The notes below the pieces were generated by a model. The model worked only from the letters and a program-made list of their open reading frames with translations, was not told where the DNA came from and searched no databases. From an uncultured Lachnospiraceae bacterium (GTDB taxonomy: Bacteria > Bacillota > Clostridia > Lachnospirales > Lachnospiraceae), in the NCBI GenBank assembly GCA_910586715.1, contig CAJUJG010000001.1, positions 181,971 to 205,415 on the forward strand: 23,445 nucleotides of DNA, read 5' to 3'. Positions 7,971-15,123 of the stretch are shown in pieces; position 1 is the stretch's first letter, and the number at the start of each line of letters is the position of its first letter. A program made the position numbers and the translations under genes.

Positions 7971-8240
7971 TTGGCGGTCAATGAAATCCTTGCAGCATTG
8001 GCAGATGAAAACCGAAGGAAAATTCTACAGAAATTAAAGGAGGGAAAAATCAGTTCCGGTGATTTGGCAAATGCTTTAAGCATGACGCCACAGGCGCTGT
8101 CATATCACTTATCAAAATTAAAGAAGGCGGATTTGATTTATGAAACAAAATATAAGAATTTTATTTATTATGAATTGAATTTGTCTGTACTTGATGAAAC
8201 GATTCTGTGGATTCGCGAGTTACGAGGAGGTCAGAAATGA
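7971..8240 (+). CDS. sdpR: ArsR/SdpR-family winged-helix repressor
   Basis: An 89-residue DNA-binding protein with a TTG start (AGGGGGCGG just upstream at 7958-7966; no in-frame ATG is suitably placed). The helix-turn-helix covers roughly residues 12-60: LADENRRKILQKLKEGKIS, then SGDLANALSMTPQALSYHLSKLKKADLI, a typical ArsR recognition helix. The wing is KYKNFIYYELN. No metal-binding cysteine pair is present, which fits the SdpR type rather than a metal sensor. In Bacillus subtilis SdpR represses sdpRI and is sequestered by membrane-bound SdpI when the SdpC toxin is present. The stop overlaps the start of the sdpI-like gene by 4 bp (ATGA), a translationally coupled pair. Two matching palindromes around the promoter suggest autoregulation. 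The exact sdp role is inferred from the pairing. Confidence 0.85.
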   Translation: MAVNEILAALADENRRKILQKLKEGKISSGDLANALSMTPQALSYHLSKLKKADLIYETKYKNFIYYELNLSVLDETILWIRELRGGQK

Positions 8241-8896
8241 AAACAAAGAAAACGGTGTATTATATTTTGATGTATCTTCCGTTAGCGGCTGCCTTACTTG
8301 CATTGCCGCAGCTTCCTGAAAAAATTCCCGCTCATTTCGCATTTGATAATCAGGTTGACCGTTGGGGAAGCAAATATGAGGCTTTGCTGTTTCCGGTAAT
8401 CAGTCTTTTAATGGGCTATTTTCTGCTTGGAATGGCAAAACTGGCGGCGAAAAAGGAAAGGCATGGGGAAAACAATAAAAAGGTTACAATGATTACGGGG
8501 ATTTTCGTACTGATTTTGTTTAATGCTTTGAATGCTTATTTCCTTTACACAAGCTTTAACAAGGTTGAAGATTTATCGTCTGTTTCCTTGGATCTTTATC
8601 AGCTTGTTTTTGGCATTATGGGGGTGTTAATGATTGTTACGGGGAATGTCATGCCTAAGTTAAGAAGGAACGCCATGATTGGATTGAGGACGCGTTGGAG
8701 CATGAAAAATGACGCGACGTGGAAGAAAAGTCAGCTTATAGGCGGGATTTCCTTTATTGTTGGGGGCGTGATGATAATAGGCATTTGTATTGCTGTGAAA
8801 GGGATTTTTTGCCTTGTGTCTGTTTTAGGAGTGTGGGGGATTATGATTGTGGTTGATGTTGTTTTCACATATAGGGTTGCTAAAAGGAACGGGTAG
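8237..8896 (+). CDS. sdpI: SdpI-family membrane protein (immunity/signal transduction)
   Basis: A 219-residue integral membrane protein with about six hydrophobic segments. The N-terminal DUF1648-like motif reads IPAHFAFDNQVDRWGSK. The SdpI signature follows near residues 140-170: GNVMPKLRRNAMIGLRTRW, then SMKNDATWKKSQ. GAGGAGG at 8224-8230 precedes ATG 8237, which overlaps the repressor stop. SdpI protects B. subtilis against the SdpC toxin and titrates SdpR; homologues without a toxin gene are common. No SdpABC-like genes are in this window, so the stimulus is unknown. An upstream in-frame start at 8207 lies inside the repressor gene and is rejected. Confidence 0.88.
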   Translation: MKTKKTVYYILMYLPLAAALLALPQLPEKIPAHFAFDNQVDRWGSKYEALLFPVISLLMGYFLLGMAKLAAKKERHGENNKKVTMITGIFVLILFNALNAYFLYTSFNKVEDLSSVSLDLYQLVFGIMGVLMIVTGNVMPKLRRNAMIGLRTRWSMKNDATWKKSQLIGGISFIVGGVMIIGICIAVKGIFCLVSVLGVWGIMIVVDVVFTYRVAKRNG

Positions 8897-9125
8897 GTTG
8901 ATGTTGGTTTTTCGGACATATACAAGCTGACAGGATAGGACGGAGTGTCGAAAATTGATTGTTTCTCGGAAGCTTTCGTCAGTTGCTGTGAACGGAGAGT
9001 AGGAAGAACCGCGCAAAGAGAGCAGGCAAGACCGATGATGATTGCAAAGAATAGGCAAAGTTCTGCCCTTATGAGTATTTTTTAAGAGCAGATTTCAATT
9101 ATACAACAATCAAAAGGCGGTTATT

Positions 9126-9267
9126 CTGAAAAATAATGTACCCAGATATTTGGTCATTGATTTCAGTAAAGTGGAAGAAGAAAAGGTTGCCAGTAATGAA
9201 AATGTATTTACAATATCTGAACGGTTAATAAACAGAATGCGGAAGCATATGAGGTTCTTGCAAAATG
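9126..9267 (+). pseudogene. Frameshifted antitoxin partner of a Doc-type toxin
   Basis: From a CTG at 9126 (AGGCGG five bases before it) the frame reads KNNVPRYLVIDFSK, then ENVFTISERLINR. It resumes one base out of frame as NAEAYEVLAK with a stop at 9265-9267 region, overlapping the next ATG (AAAATGA). Adding one A near 9233 would restore a single ORF. The xNNVPRYLVIDFS beginning and the AYEVLAK ending resemble small antitoxins encoded before Fic/Doc toxins in Firmicutes. The absence of a good start codon and the frameshift indicate decay. The identification rests on remembered family patterns. Confidence 0.55.
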
Positions 9268-9315
9268 ATTATTTTAAGCAAAGAGCAGGTGATAAAACTT
9301 CATGCAAGTGTGATT
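9265..9315 (+). pseudogene. Truncated Doc/Fic-type toxin N-terminus
   Basis: ATG 9265 opens MIILSKEQVIKLHASVI, a close match to the first helix of death-on-curing (Doc) proteins. Homology then stops and the frame ends about 15 codons later (TAA at about 9366). The Fic motif HPFxxGNKR is absent, so no AMPylation or kinase activity is possible. Together with the broken antitoxin it is the stump of a toxin-antitoxin operon whose 3' part was deleted, joining it to a truncated acetyltransferase gene. Confidence 0.6.
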
Positions 9316-9371
9316 CTTGCTTATTTTATTACAACGTACAGAGAAGAAGGAGGAAAGTATTGGTAATTTAA

Positions 9372-9737
9372 ATGAATTATTACGTATCTTTGAAGAAACA
9401 TTTTGGGTTCTTAAAAGGAGTCATTAGTACTTTCGTTTTGAAAGAAGAATTTGAAAAGCAGCTTGAGTATCCTGTTACAACCGGATACATAGAATTTGTA
9501 GCAGTACGGAAAAAATACCGCAGACAAGGTATTGCTGCAACTATGCTTCAAGAAAGTATGCTGCTGACAAATTATCAAGATTTTGTGCTTGATGTTACGG
9601 ATATCAATGATAATGCTATTCAATGCTATATGCGTATCGGGTTTGAGGAATTTAAGCGTATTTTGGAAAACACGGTAAACAGAAAGGGTTTAATGAGAGG
9701 ATTTTTATGCGGTATTGTCGCAGATGAAAGCAATTAG
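9372..9737 (+). pseudogene. GNAT acetyltransferase lacking its N-terminus
   Basis: A 121-codon frame that carries the acetyl-CoA-binding core: TGYIEFVAVRKKYRRQGIAA (motif A, R-x-x-R-x-G-x-A), followed by LDVTDINDNAIQCYMRIGFEE. Full proteins of this type usually have some 50-60 residues more at the N-terminus. ATG 9372 has no ribosome site at normal distance (AGGAGG lies 17 bases upstream). The loss of the first strands next to the truncated Doc gene suggests a deletion joint near 9315-9372. It could still be translated as a short protein, but a functional enzyme is doubtful. A terminator follows at 9771. Confidence 0.6.
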
Positions 9738-9770
9738 CAACGTAATATCAAAATAACATAGCGTCCATAG

Positions 9771-9813
9771 GACGCATGGAATGGCAAATGATGATTAACC
9801 ATGCGTCTTTTTT
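9771..9813 (+). terminator. Intrinsic terminator after the GNAT remnant
   Basis: GACGCATGG (9771-9779) pairs with CCATGCGTC (9799-9807), followed by TTTTTT. A competing hairpin, GCGTCC/GGACGC at 9761-9775, overlaps its 5' arm. Confidence 0.8.
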
Positions 9814-9913
9814 GCGTTCAAAAGAAATGGGCAGGAAAATGAAAATATCAATGAAGATGATGCAAGTTTGTGCAATTGGGGGATTATAATACAATCGGAA
9901 AGAGGTGGGGAAC

Positions 9914-10426
9914 GTGAAGCGTATTATATATGTAAAAGGAATACTGCTTGTTTTTGCGACGGTTTTCCTGTATATGGGCATAACGGTTTCCTGTAAAGGC
10001 GAAATGGAAGACTTACCGCAAACGTTTGAAGAAGAGACAAGTATTATAGCGACAGAAGTTCCGAGTGCCTACGAGGCAGAATTGTATGTTGAGCAGGAAA
10101 TTTCGGAATTAGCCGAGTATGAAGATTATATTTGTGAAAAAAGCAAGGGACAGGCTTATTTAGAAGTGTGGTGTAATCGGACGGAGCCGATAGCGTTATA
10201 CGACAATAACCAAACGTTTTTCGGATATTATTATCCGGTATTTGCAGATGAAAAATGGAAAGACCACACTATCACTTGGGACAGCTTTTATGTGCGTGAG
10301 GATTTTCGGGAGATATTATGGTGCGATGTCGTGGAACGGGGGTTTTATTCGTTGGAAGAATGGAGGGGTTCTTCGCGGTATCGGGATAGAATGGAACGAA
10401 TCGGAAGGGGGAAGGTTGAAAATTGA
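9914..10426 (+). CDS. Putative lipoprotein, unknown function
   Basis: A 170-residue protein with a GTG start; AAAGAGGTGGGG at 9899-9910 is a good ribosome site for it. A hydrophobic signal segment (residues 4-24) ends in TVSC, with the likely lipidated Cys27 (a weak lipobox because of Thr at -3). A short acidic linker follows, then an aromatic-rich domain of about 110 residues (GYYYPVF, DSFYVREDFREILW, FYSLEEWR). I do not recognise the family. It should sit on the outer face of the membrane. A TATAAT at 9885-9890 could be its -10 box, without a convincing -35. The stop codon lies in the loop of an 11-bp hairpin. It may belong to a run of lipoprotein genes continuing downstream. Confidence 0.65.
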   Translation: MKRIIYVKGILLVFATVFLYMGITVSCKGEMEDLPQTFEEETSIIATEVPSAYEAELYVEQEISELAEYEDYICEKSKGQAYLEVWCNRTEPIALYDNNQTFFGYYYPVFADEKWKDHTITWDSFYVREDFREILWCDVVERGFYSLEEWRGSSRYRDRMERIGRGKVEN

Positions 10427-10438
10427 AATTTTCAACCT
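10413..10438 (+). repeat. 11-bp hairpin with the stop codon in its loop
   Basis: AGGTTGAAAAT (10413-10423) and ATTTTCAACCT (10428-10438) are perfect complements around a TGAA loop that contains the stop codon of the upstream gene. No T tract follows, so it is not a standard terminator. A second weak stem (GTTTTG/CAAAAC-like) follows at about 10442-10461. Confidence 0.6.
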
Positions 10439-10511
10439 GAAAGTTTTGTGCTACGCAAAAACTTAAGCCATTAGCTGCTCCTAAAAAACAGTCGTAGCAT
10501 GGAGGCTAAAA

Positions 10512-11012
10512 ATGAAAACAAATAAAATAGGGCTATTATTTTTATGTTTTGTGGCTGCGATTGTTTTGGCGGTTATGGTAAAAGACCATGATAAAAACAC
10601 CGCGGTATCCGAATATGACCACGAAAACCCTTATTTTTACACCGCGGAACAAACGAATACGTCAGAAGATATAACCATATCAGAAAATAGAAATGTGTCA
10701 GAAACAGAAGCTGCGCAGGTACAGGAAACGGAAGAAACACCGGACTGGATCAATGCCATTATCCAACAAAACAATGCCCGTATAGCGGATCATCTCTACA
10801 ATTTTCCGGCGGAGCAAAAATGGATTGACATCGGTCTGTTTGACTTTACGAATGACGGCAAGGAGGATACTGTGAAAAATAAATTTTTCATAGTACAAAC
10901 GAAGTTTGTATTGCAAATATTGTGCTTACGTTGCATACATCAAAAAGCTAACGCTTTTCGCTGTCAAGAATTTGCAGACTTTGGCAAGAATGGGGGATTT
11001 GTATGGAGATGA
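10512..11012 (+). CDS. Membrane-anchored protein, probably C-terminally truncated
   Basis: A 166-codon frame with GGAGG well placed before ATG 10512. Residues 5-23 form a signal anchor without a lipobox cysteine. A Ser/Thr/Glu-rich linker (about 30-75) follows, then a domain beginning at about residue 80 that ends in WIDIGLFDFTNDGKED (about 117-132). The D-x-x-x-D-G-x-x-D pattern is like the calcium-binding/FG-GAP-type repeats of secreted proteins and recurs in the lipoprotein at 18495-19373 (DLTGDGFPE). Right after it the reading frame enters a series of short hairpins and the last 34 residues look unrelated. I infer that an extracellular domain has been cut off by insertion or deletion. The stop overlaps the next lipoprotein by 10 bp. 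Confidence 0.6.
   Translation: MKTNKIGLLFLCFVAAIVLAVMVKDHDKNTAVSEYDHENPYFYTAEQTNTSEDITISENRNVSETEAAQVQETEETPDWINAIIQQNNARIADHLYNFPAEQKWIDIGLFDFTNDGKEDTVKNKFFIVQTKFVLQILCLRCIHQKANAFRCQEFADFGKNGGFVWR
10873..10958 (+). repeat. Cluster of short hairpins at the end of the truncated gene
   Basis: Consecutive small palindromes occur: 10873-10890 (TGAAAAA/TTTTTCA), 10894-10910 (TACAAAC/GTTTGTA), 10912-10935 (TGCAA/TTGCA) and 10943-10958 (AAAAGC/GCTTTT). They interrupt the coding similarity of the surrounding gene and resemble the small hairpins at 1-150 and 10442-10461. Confidence 0.55.
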
Positions 11013-12424
11013 AAAAGAGAAAAACAGTTTTAACAGGCCTGCTGCTTGGAATGGCGATTTGTCTTTCAGGCTGCATGGAGACCGAGCGGAACTCGGAGGA
11101 GCGTTCAACAACGACTGCGGTAAAAAAGAACACCGACAATCAGACGGACAGGCTGTATACGCTGCTCAATCAGGATTTGTTGGGAAAGGCATTTTTGTGG
11201 GAAATCGGAGAGGATTTGATTGTGGACGAGGCTTGCGATTTTGCCAAGGAGGTGAGAGGGGATTTTGCCCCGACAAAGCAGGAGCCCGAGATGGTTCCGC
11301 AGGCGTTGGTAACCACGCTTGAGAACGCATTTTACAATACGGACATGAATCAATGGGAGGAAGACAGCGTTTACGAGCAGACCATCAACGCAATGGGCGC
11401 GGACGAGTTTATCCTTGATTTGGAGGAGTTGTATGTCCATTTTCCCAAAATTGCGGATTACAGGGAGCAGCTTCAGTGGAAAGACGAGGCGTTTGCGCTG
11501 ATTTATCAGTTTTATGAAGGGATTCCGTACAACTGCCGCAACTGCTTTTGCATTCCCGCAGCCAACGGAACGGACTATTATGTTTTTGTGGCATGGGAGG
11601 GGGGAAGCAACGGCGCTCTGTGCGTGTGTATGACGCAGCGCACGGGGGACATCTTTGTGCTTATCAATGAGTTTGAGACGCCGAATGACGGGGGCGGAAG
11701 AGTTATTCAATATGAGGACGAATTTTACTACATCTTTCGCCAGTGCAATTACAATTTAAAGGTGTATGACGCGCTGAAAATCCACAGGCTGAAAGACAAT
11801 CCCGAAGAGGAGACTGTGGTGATTCGTTTCCTGCCAAAGGAATATGTTTGGAAGCCGTCCGATTCTGCCGCGCCCTATTTGGCGGATACGGGGGACGGGG
11901 ACGCGATAGACGCCTATATTGCGCAGATAAAGGACGAAATCACGTCGGAGCAGTACCTTGACAGGGGAACGTCCCGTGACGGGGCGCGGGTTTATTATGG
12001 CGATGAGGAGGAAACGGCGGATTTTTCGTTGGGTGAATATGAAACAGTTTATCAGGCAGATTTGGCAAACTGCGGCACGCCTGTTTATCTGTGGAAAACC
12101 ATGTTTATACCGTCAAGCAGCCACGCGCAGGAATATCTTCGGATAAGGTTTTTCTTATTTGACAGGGAGGAGAATGCGGAGCGTGAACTTGACCAATTAA
12201 GTCAATATGATATGACGGGCGGAATCCGTTTGTTTCAGATGTGGTTTCGGGAAATCGGCGGGAAGGTGTATACTTTTCGCATGTATCATGTTTCTGACTA
12301 CAATTATCTGCTGAACGTGATGCTGCTGGAGCAGGACAGGGCGACGCAGGTGAGGGCGTATCTCTTGTCGCCGCGGTGGGAGTTTGTTGTGACGGAAGGA
12401 GAGGTGTTTACGACAAATGGGTAG
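11003..12424 (+). CDS. Large putative lipoprotein, unknown function
   Basis: A 473-residue protein with lipobox LSGC (Cys24), so probably anchored to the outer face of the membrane. GGGGGA at 10992-10997 suits ATG 11003; ATG 11009 is an alternative start. After a short polar linker (25-50) comes a mixed alpha/beta region with YYVFVAWEGGSNGALCVCM and, near the C-terminus, FRMYHVSDYNYLLNVMLLEQ. I recognise no catalytic motif. It contains several internal cysteines (NCRNCFC, CVCM), unusual for an extracellular protein in this group. It overlaps its neighbours by 10 bp upstream and 8 bp downstream, so it is part of a tightly packed three-gene operon with 10512-11012 and 12417-14318. Confidence 0.75.
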   Translation: MEMKKRKTVLTGLLLGMAICLSGCMETERNSEERSTTTAVKKNTDNQTDRLYTLLNQDLLGKAFLWEIGEDLIVDEACDFAKEVRGDFAPTKQEPEMVPQALVTTLENAFYNTDMNQWEEDSVYEQTINAMGADEFILDLEELYVHFPKIADYREQLQWKDEAFALIYQFYEGIPYNCRNCFCIPAANGTDYYVFVAWEGGSNGALCVCMTQRTGDIFVLINEFETPNDGGGRVIQYEDEFYYIFRQCNYNLKVYDALKIHRLKDNPEEETVVIRFLPKEYVWKPSDSAAPYLADTGDGDAIDAYIAQIKDEITSEQYLDRGTSRDGARVYYGDEEETADFSLGEYETVYQADLANCGTPVYLWKTMFIPSSSHAQEYLRIRFFLFDREENAERELDQLSQYDMTGGIRLFQMWFREIGGKVYTFRMYHVSDYNYLLNVMLLEQDRATQVRAYLLSPRWEFVVTEGEVFTTNG

Positions 12425-14318
12425 GCGTGGATTGAAACCGAAGCGGGTTCGAAAGGATTGGAAGCGGACGGGGATTGCGGTTGGGTTTGTATGCAGTATT
12501 CTATTATGCGCTGCAATATCGGCGTGCAATAGGGAGGAAGCGGTTTCAACTTCAACGCAAACAGAAACAGAAACGGCGGCGATCATGGTGTCAGAAACGC
12601 AGACGCAAATCCAAATGGAAACGGCTGTGGAAGAAGAGTCAAAGGAAGAGCAATCCCTTGAGGAAAGCTTTTATGAGTATACGGCAAGGCTGCAGGAAAT
12701 TCCGCAGATGAACTATCGCAATTCCGGCGCCATAGACTGGTATTCGAACAATTACATCTGCCATAAGGACACGCTGATACTGAAATCAAAAATTTATAAA
12801 AAAGAAGGAAGCAGATATGTCAGGCAGGCATCAACGCTGAATACCATTTTTAACATTGATGAGGATTTGGGAATGATCACTGCGCAGTATCAGAATTGGG
12901 CGATAACCACGTCCAAAGATGATACGTCCTTTCTTATCTACGATATGGACACGCAGAAAAAATATTGCTATTACAGTGTAAAAGAGGGGACGAAGATTGG
13001 ACCGTTTTGGCATATTTATGACGGGTGTATTTACTATACGGAAGAAACACTGGAGGATGGATTTTATTGCCGACGGCTCAAAAAGTTAAGCCTTAAAAAC
13101 GGTAACATTACGGACTTTTACCAGCCTGCGGGCAAGGGGGGCGACAATTATGTCCTTATGGATTTTCGGACGCGCGATGACGGGACATTCATGTATGAGC
13201 TTTTAAGCAAAACAGACGACGGCAGGGAATACTGGATTGCCCAAGCGGACGAAAACAGAAAATGGAGCGGGAAAAAAATAGGGGAAGTTGGCAGATGGGA
13301 ATTTGCGCATCTGTTGGATTTTAATCAATATGGTTTGGTTATTTCAGGATACCCGAACCCAGCTACTGATAGGGAAATCATTGTGATAAGGGACAGTGGA
13401 GAAACAGAGCTGTTAGAGAAAAGTATAAGTTCATTAGGCGGTGCCCAAAGTATAACAGACGGCGAATATCTGTTCACAGACGACGGATACTTTTGCAGCG
13501 ATTTGGCAGAGTTGGATAAGCCAGTGTGGGATACAGACGACGTAGCTTCGGAATTTCTGTCGCGGCGTTTAGCGGACGGCGTATTTTTCTATGATTATGC
13601 AGGTAATCTGTCGGGCTACTATCCGTTGGTGGACAAAGCGCTCTTGGAGCAGGGGTATTATCTGACAGAACTGACCTACTATGAAGGAATGCTGACGGGC
13701 TTTTATGTGCAAAGGGATACGGGGGAATTGTATATCAGTCAGGTTAAGGCTATGGACAGCGGCGCGCAGCGGGAGAGCAACAGCCAAAAATGGGCGAATG
13801 GGCAAAGCCAAAATATCATATCCCAATATGCGGCGGCGACAGGTTATGATTTTGAAACTGCGACAAAGGAGTTTGAGCAGAAAATACAGGGGGTATGGCA
13901 GGTGAAGGAGTACGTTGGGTGGGACAAATCGCTAAAAGCCCAATGGGACGGCTACCAAGGCGACCTCTTCCTGTTCTGCGAAAATGCTTGGGTTGACGAC
14001 GCGGTGGCATGGTTTCAGCCCGTATACGCCTGCCATACGGCGCCAATGAGCGAAATTGCCCAAAACGAATACTTTAACATTCAATGGACAGATGACCGCT
14101 ATGAAGACCGGGACGGGATACTGACAGCCGCTGTCTGTACGGAACGGAACAAAAAAATAGACGCATTATATGGCGACCAATGGGGAAGTGATAGCTTTTT
14201 GTTTATCCTGCTTGATGACGTGATTGTGATGGAGCGAAACGGCTCTTACTGGGAGTTGGAGAAGGTGGGGGAGATTACGATGTCAGATGCTTTTGAGAAT
14301 GTGCCAGATACGTTATAG
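12417..14318 (+). CDS. Large putative lipoprotein with Thr/Glu-rich linker, unknown function
   Basis: A 633-residue protein. A basic N-terminus (residues 4-17) precedes a hydrophobic segment and lipobox ISAC (Cys37). The linker (about 43-82) is rich in Thr, Gln and Glu. The central part (90-430) has repeated aromatic-rich strands (ICHKDTLILKSKIYKK, WHIYDGCIYYTEETLEDGFY, DGEYLFTDDGYFCSD), as in bladed beta-propeller-like cell-surface proteins; this fold is a guess. From about residue 475 a C-terminal domain begins (EFEQKIQGVWQVKEYVGW), ending in LFILLDDVIVMERNGSYWEL, which looks like a separate lipocalin-like or DUF module. The start codon overlaps the previous stop (ATGGGTAG); AGGAG lies 15 bp upstream, rather far, so translation may be coupled. 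Enzymatic function is not evident. Confidence 0.75.
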   Translation: MGRRGLKPKRVRKDWKRTGIAVGFVCSILLCAAISACNREEAVSTSTQTETETAAIMVSETQTQIQMETAVEEESKEEQSLEESFYEYTARLQEIPQMNYRNSGAIDWYSNNYICHKDTLILKSKIYKKEGSRYVRQASTLNTIFNIDEDLGMITAQYQNWAITTSKDDTSFLIYDMDTQKKYCYYSVKEGTKIGPFWHIYDGCIYYTEETLEDGFYCRRLKKLSLKNGNITDFYQPAGKGGDNYVLMDFRTRDDGTFMYELLSKTDDGREYWIAQADENRKWSGKKIGEVGRWEFAHLLDFNQYGLVISGYPNPATDREIIVIRDSGETELLEKSISSLGGAQSITDGEYLFTDDGYFCSDLAELDKPVWDTDDVASEFLSRRLADGVFFYDYAGNLSGYYPLVDKALLEQGYYLTELTYYEGMLTGFYVQRDTGELYISQVKAMDSGAQRESNSQKWANGQSQNIISQYAAATGYDFETATKEFEQKIQGVWQVKEYVGWDKSLKAQWDGYQGDLFLFCENAWVDDAVAWFQPVYACHTAPMSEIAQNEYFNIQWTDDRYEDRDGILTAAVCTERNKKIDALYGDQWGSDSFLFILLDDVIVMERNGSYWELEKVGEITMSDAFENVPDTL

Positions 14319-14365
14319 GTGTTTTTCGTGAAAGCAGTATTGCTAAACGGCATCGTATGTTTTTA

Positions 14366-14394
14366 TTGTTTCCAATACATTATTATGCTATAAT
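14366..14394 (+). promoter_or_regulatory. Promoter of the toxin-antitoxin operon
   Basis: TTGTTT (14366-14371), a 17-bp spacer and TATAAT (14389-14394) with the extended TGC element directly in front. The start site would fall about 20 bp before the antitoxin gene. Confidence 0.65.
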
Positions 14395-14420
14395 TGTGCC
14401 CAAGAAAGGAGTGAGATATT

Positions 14421-14708
14421 ATGCCGCTTATTATGCCGATCAAGGATTTACGCAACACAACGGAGATTTCCAACATTGCCCACAGGGAACAGGAGCCGAT
14501 TTTTATTACCAAAAACGGATACAGTGACTTGGTTGTAATGAGCAGTGAATTGTATGATAAATTTGCAAGAATAAACCACATTGACCAAGCGATATTTGAG
14601 TCTGAACGGGAAATGGCAGATGGAGCAGAGGCGATTGACGCGGAGATTGTTTTTGCGGAATTGGAGAAAAAATATTTTGGAAAGATACAAGGTAAAAATC
14701 AGCCCTAG
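14421..14708 (+). CDS. Phd/YefM-family antitoxin
   Basis: A 95-residue protein with a strong ribosome site (AAAGGAG) eight bases before ATG. The N-terminal DNA-binding half reads MPIKDLRNTTEISNIAHREQ and PIFITKNGYSDLVVMSSELYDK, the standard Phd/YefM pattern. The acidic C-terminal helix (from about 58) would wrap the toxin. It should neutralise the product of the overlapping downstream gene and repress the operon. It overlaps the toxin gene by 32 bp. The pair appears complete, unlike the broken toxin-antitoxin pair at 9126-9315. Confidence 0.9.
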   Translation: MPLIMPIKDLRNTTEISNIAHREQEPIFITKNGYSDLVVMSSELYDKFARINHIDQAIFESEREMADGAEAIDAEIVFAELEKKYFGKIQGKNQP

Positions 14709-14979
14709 GGCAATGCGGGAGTTAGACAGTAATTATGAATACATTGCAATTGAGAAATTAGATCCCGAAAATGCGAAGAGGCAGGTTGACAGAATTAAAA
14801 AAGCAATCCTGAGTTTAGATACTTTTCCCAAATCCCATCAAGAACGTAACGAAGGCGGATATGCAGGAAAAGGTTACAGACAGTTCATAATTGATCATTA
14901 CATTGCGATATTCCGCATTGACGAAACGGTTAAAACAGTATATGTGGTAACAATACAGTATCAGGGACGGAGTTTATAA
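14677..14979 (+). CDS. ParE/RelE-family toxin
   Basis: A 100-residue protein starting at TTG 14677 (GGAG 11 bases upstream), giving the usual N-terminus ERYKVKISPRAMRELDSNYEYIA. The family core follows: DPENAKRQVDRIKKAILSLD, the central FPKSHQER region, then GYRQFIIDHYIAIFRID and VYVVTIQYQGRSL at the C-terminus. RelE members cut mRNA on the ribosome, ParE members poison DNA gyrase; the sequence alone does not decide which. The pattern with GYRQ..I..Y.I.FRI is more common in ParE/RelE plasmid-stabilisation proteins of Clostridia. No ATG start is available in frame between the upstream helix and this point. A clear terminator follows. Confidence 0.88.
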   Translation: MERYKVKISPRAMRELDSNYEYIAIEKLDPENAKRQVDRIKKAILSLDTFPKSHQERNEGGYAGKGYRQFIIDHYIAIFRIDETVKTVYVVTIQYQGRSL

Positions 14980-14985
14980 GATAAG

Positions 14986-15021
14986 CGCCAAATGACGGAT
15001 TGCAGAGCATTTGGCGTTTTT
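14986..15021 (+). terminator. Terminator of the toxin-antitoxin operon
   Basis: CGCCAAAT (14986-14993) pairs with ATTTGGCG (15009-15016), followed by TTTTT, seven bases after the toxin stop codon. Confidence 0.85.
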
Positions 15022-15123
15022 GTAATAAAGGGTATTTTATTCGGCTGGAGATGCGAATAACTGCCGCGTGATATTTGACTGGAATAAAATGATAAAGTTG
15101 AGAATTATTTAGTGAGGGACAAA

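Noticed and set aside
8897..9125. Further pseudogene after sdpI (for example a frame reading CPYEYFLRADFNYTTIKRRLF-like peptide near 9064-9126)
   Set aside because: The stretch is short, interrupted by stops and matches no family I can name. Only an imperfect hairpin at 9062-9092 was otherwise seen.
9761..9813. Regulated antiterminator from overlapping hairpins
   Set aside because: The alternative stem lies after a decayed gene, with no downstream gene that it would control in an obvious way. Chance overlap is the simpler explanation.
12430..12460. tRNA-like T-arm sequence GGGTTCGAAAGG
   Set aside because: It lies inside the coding start of a lipoprotein gene and has no accompanying acceptor, D or anticodon arms.
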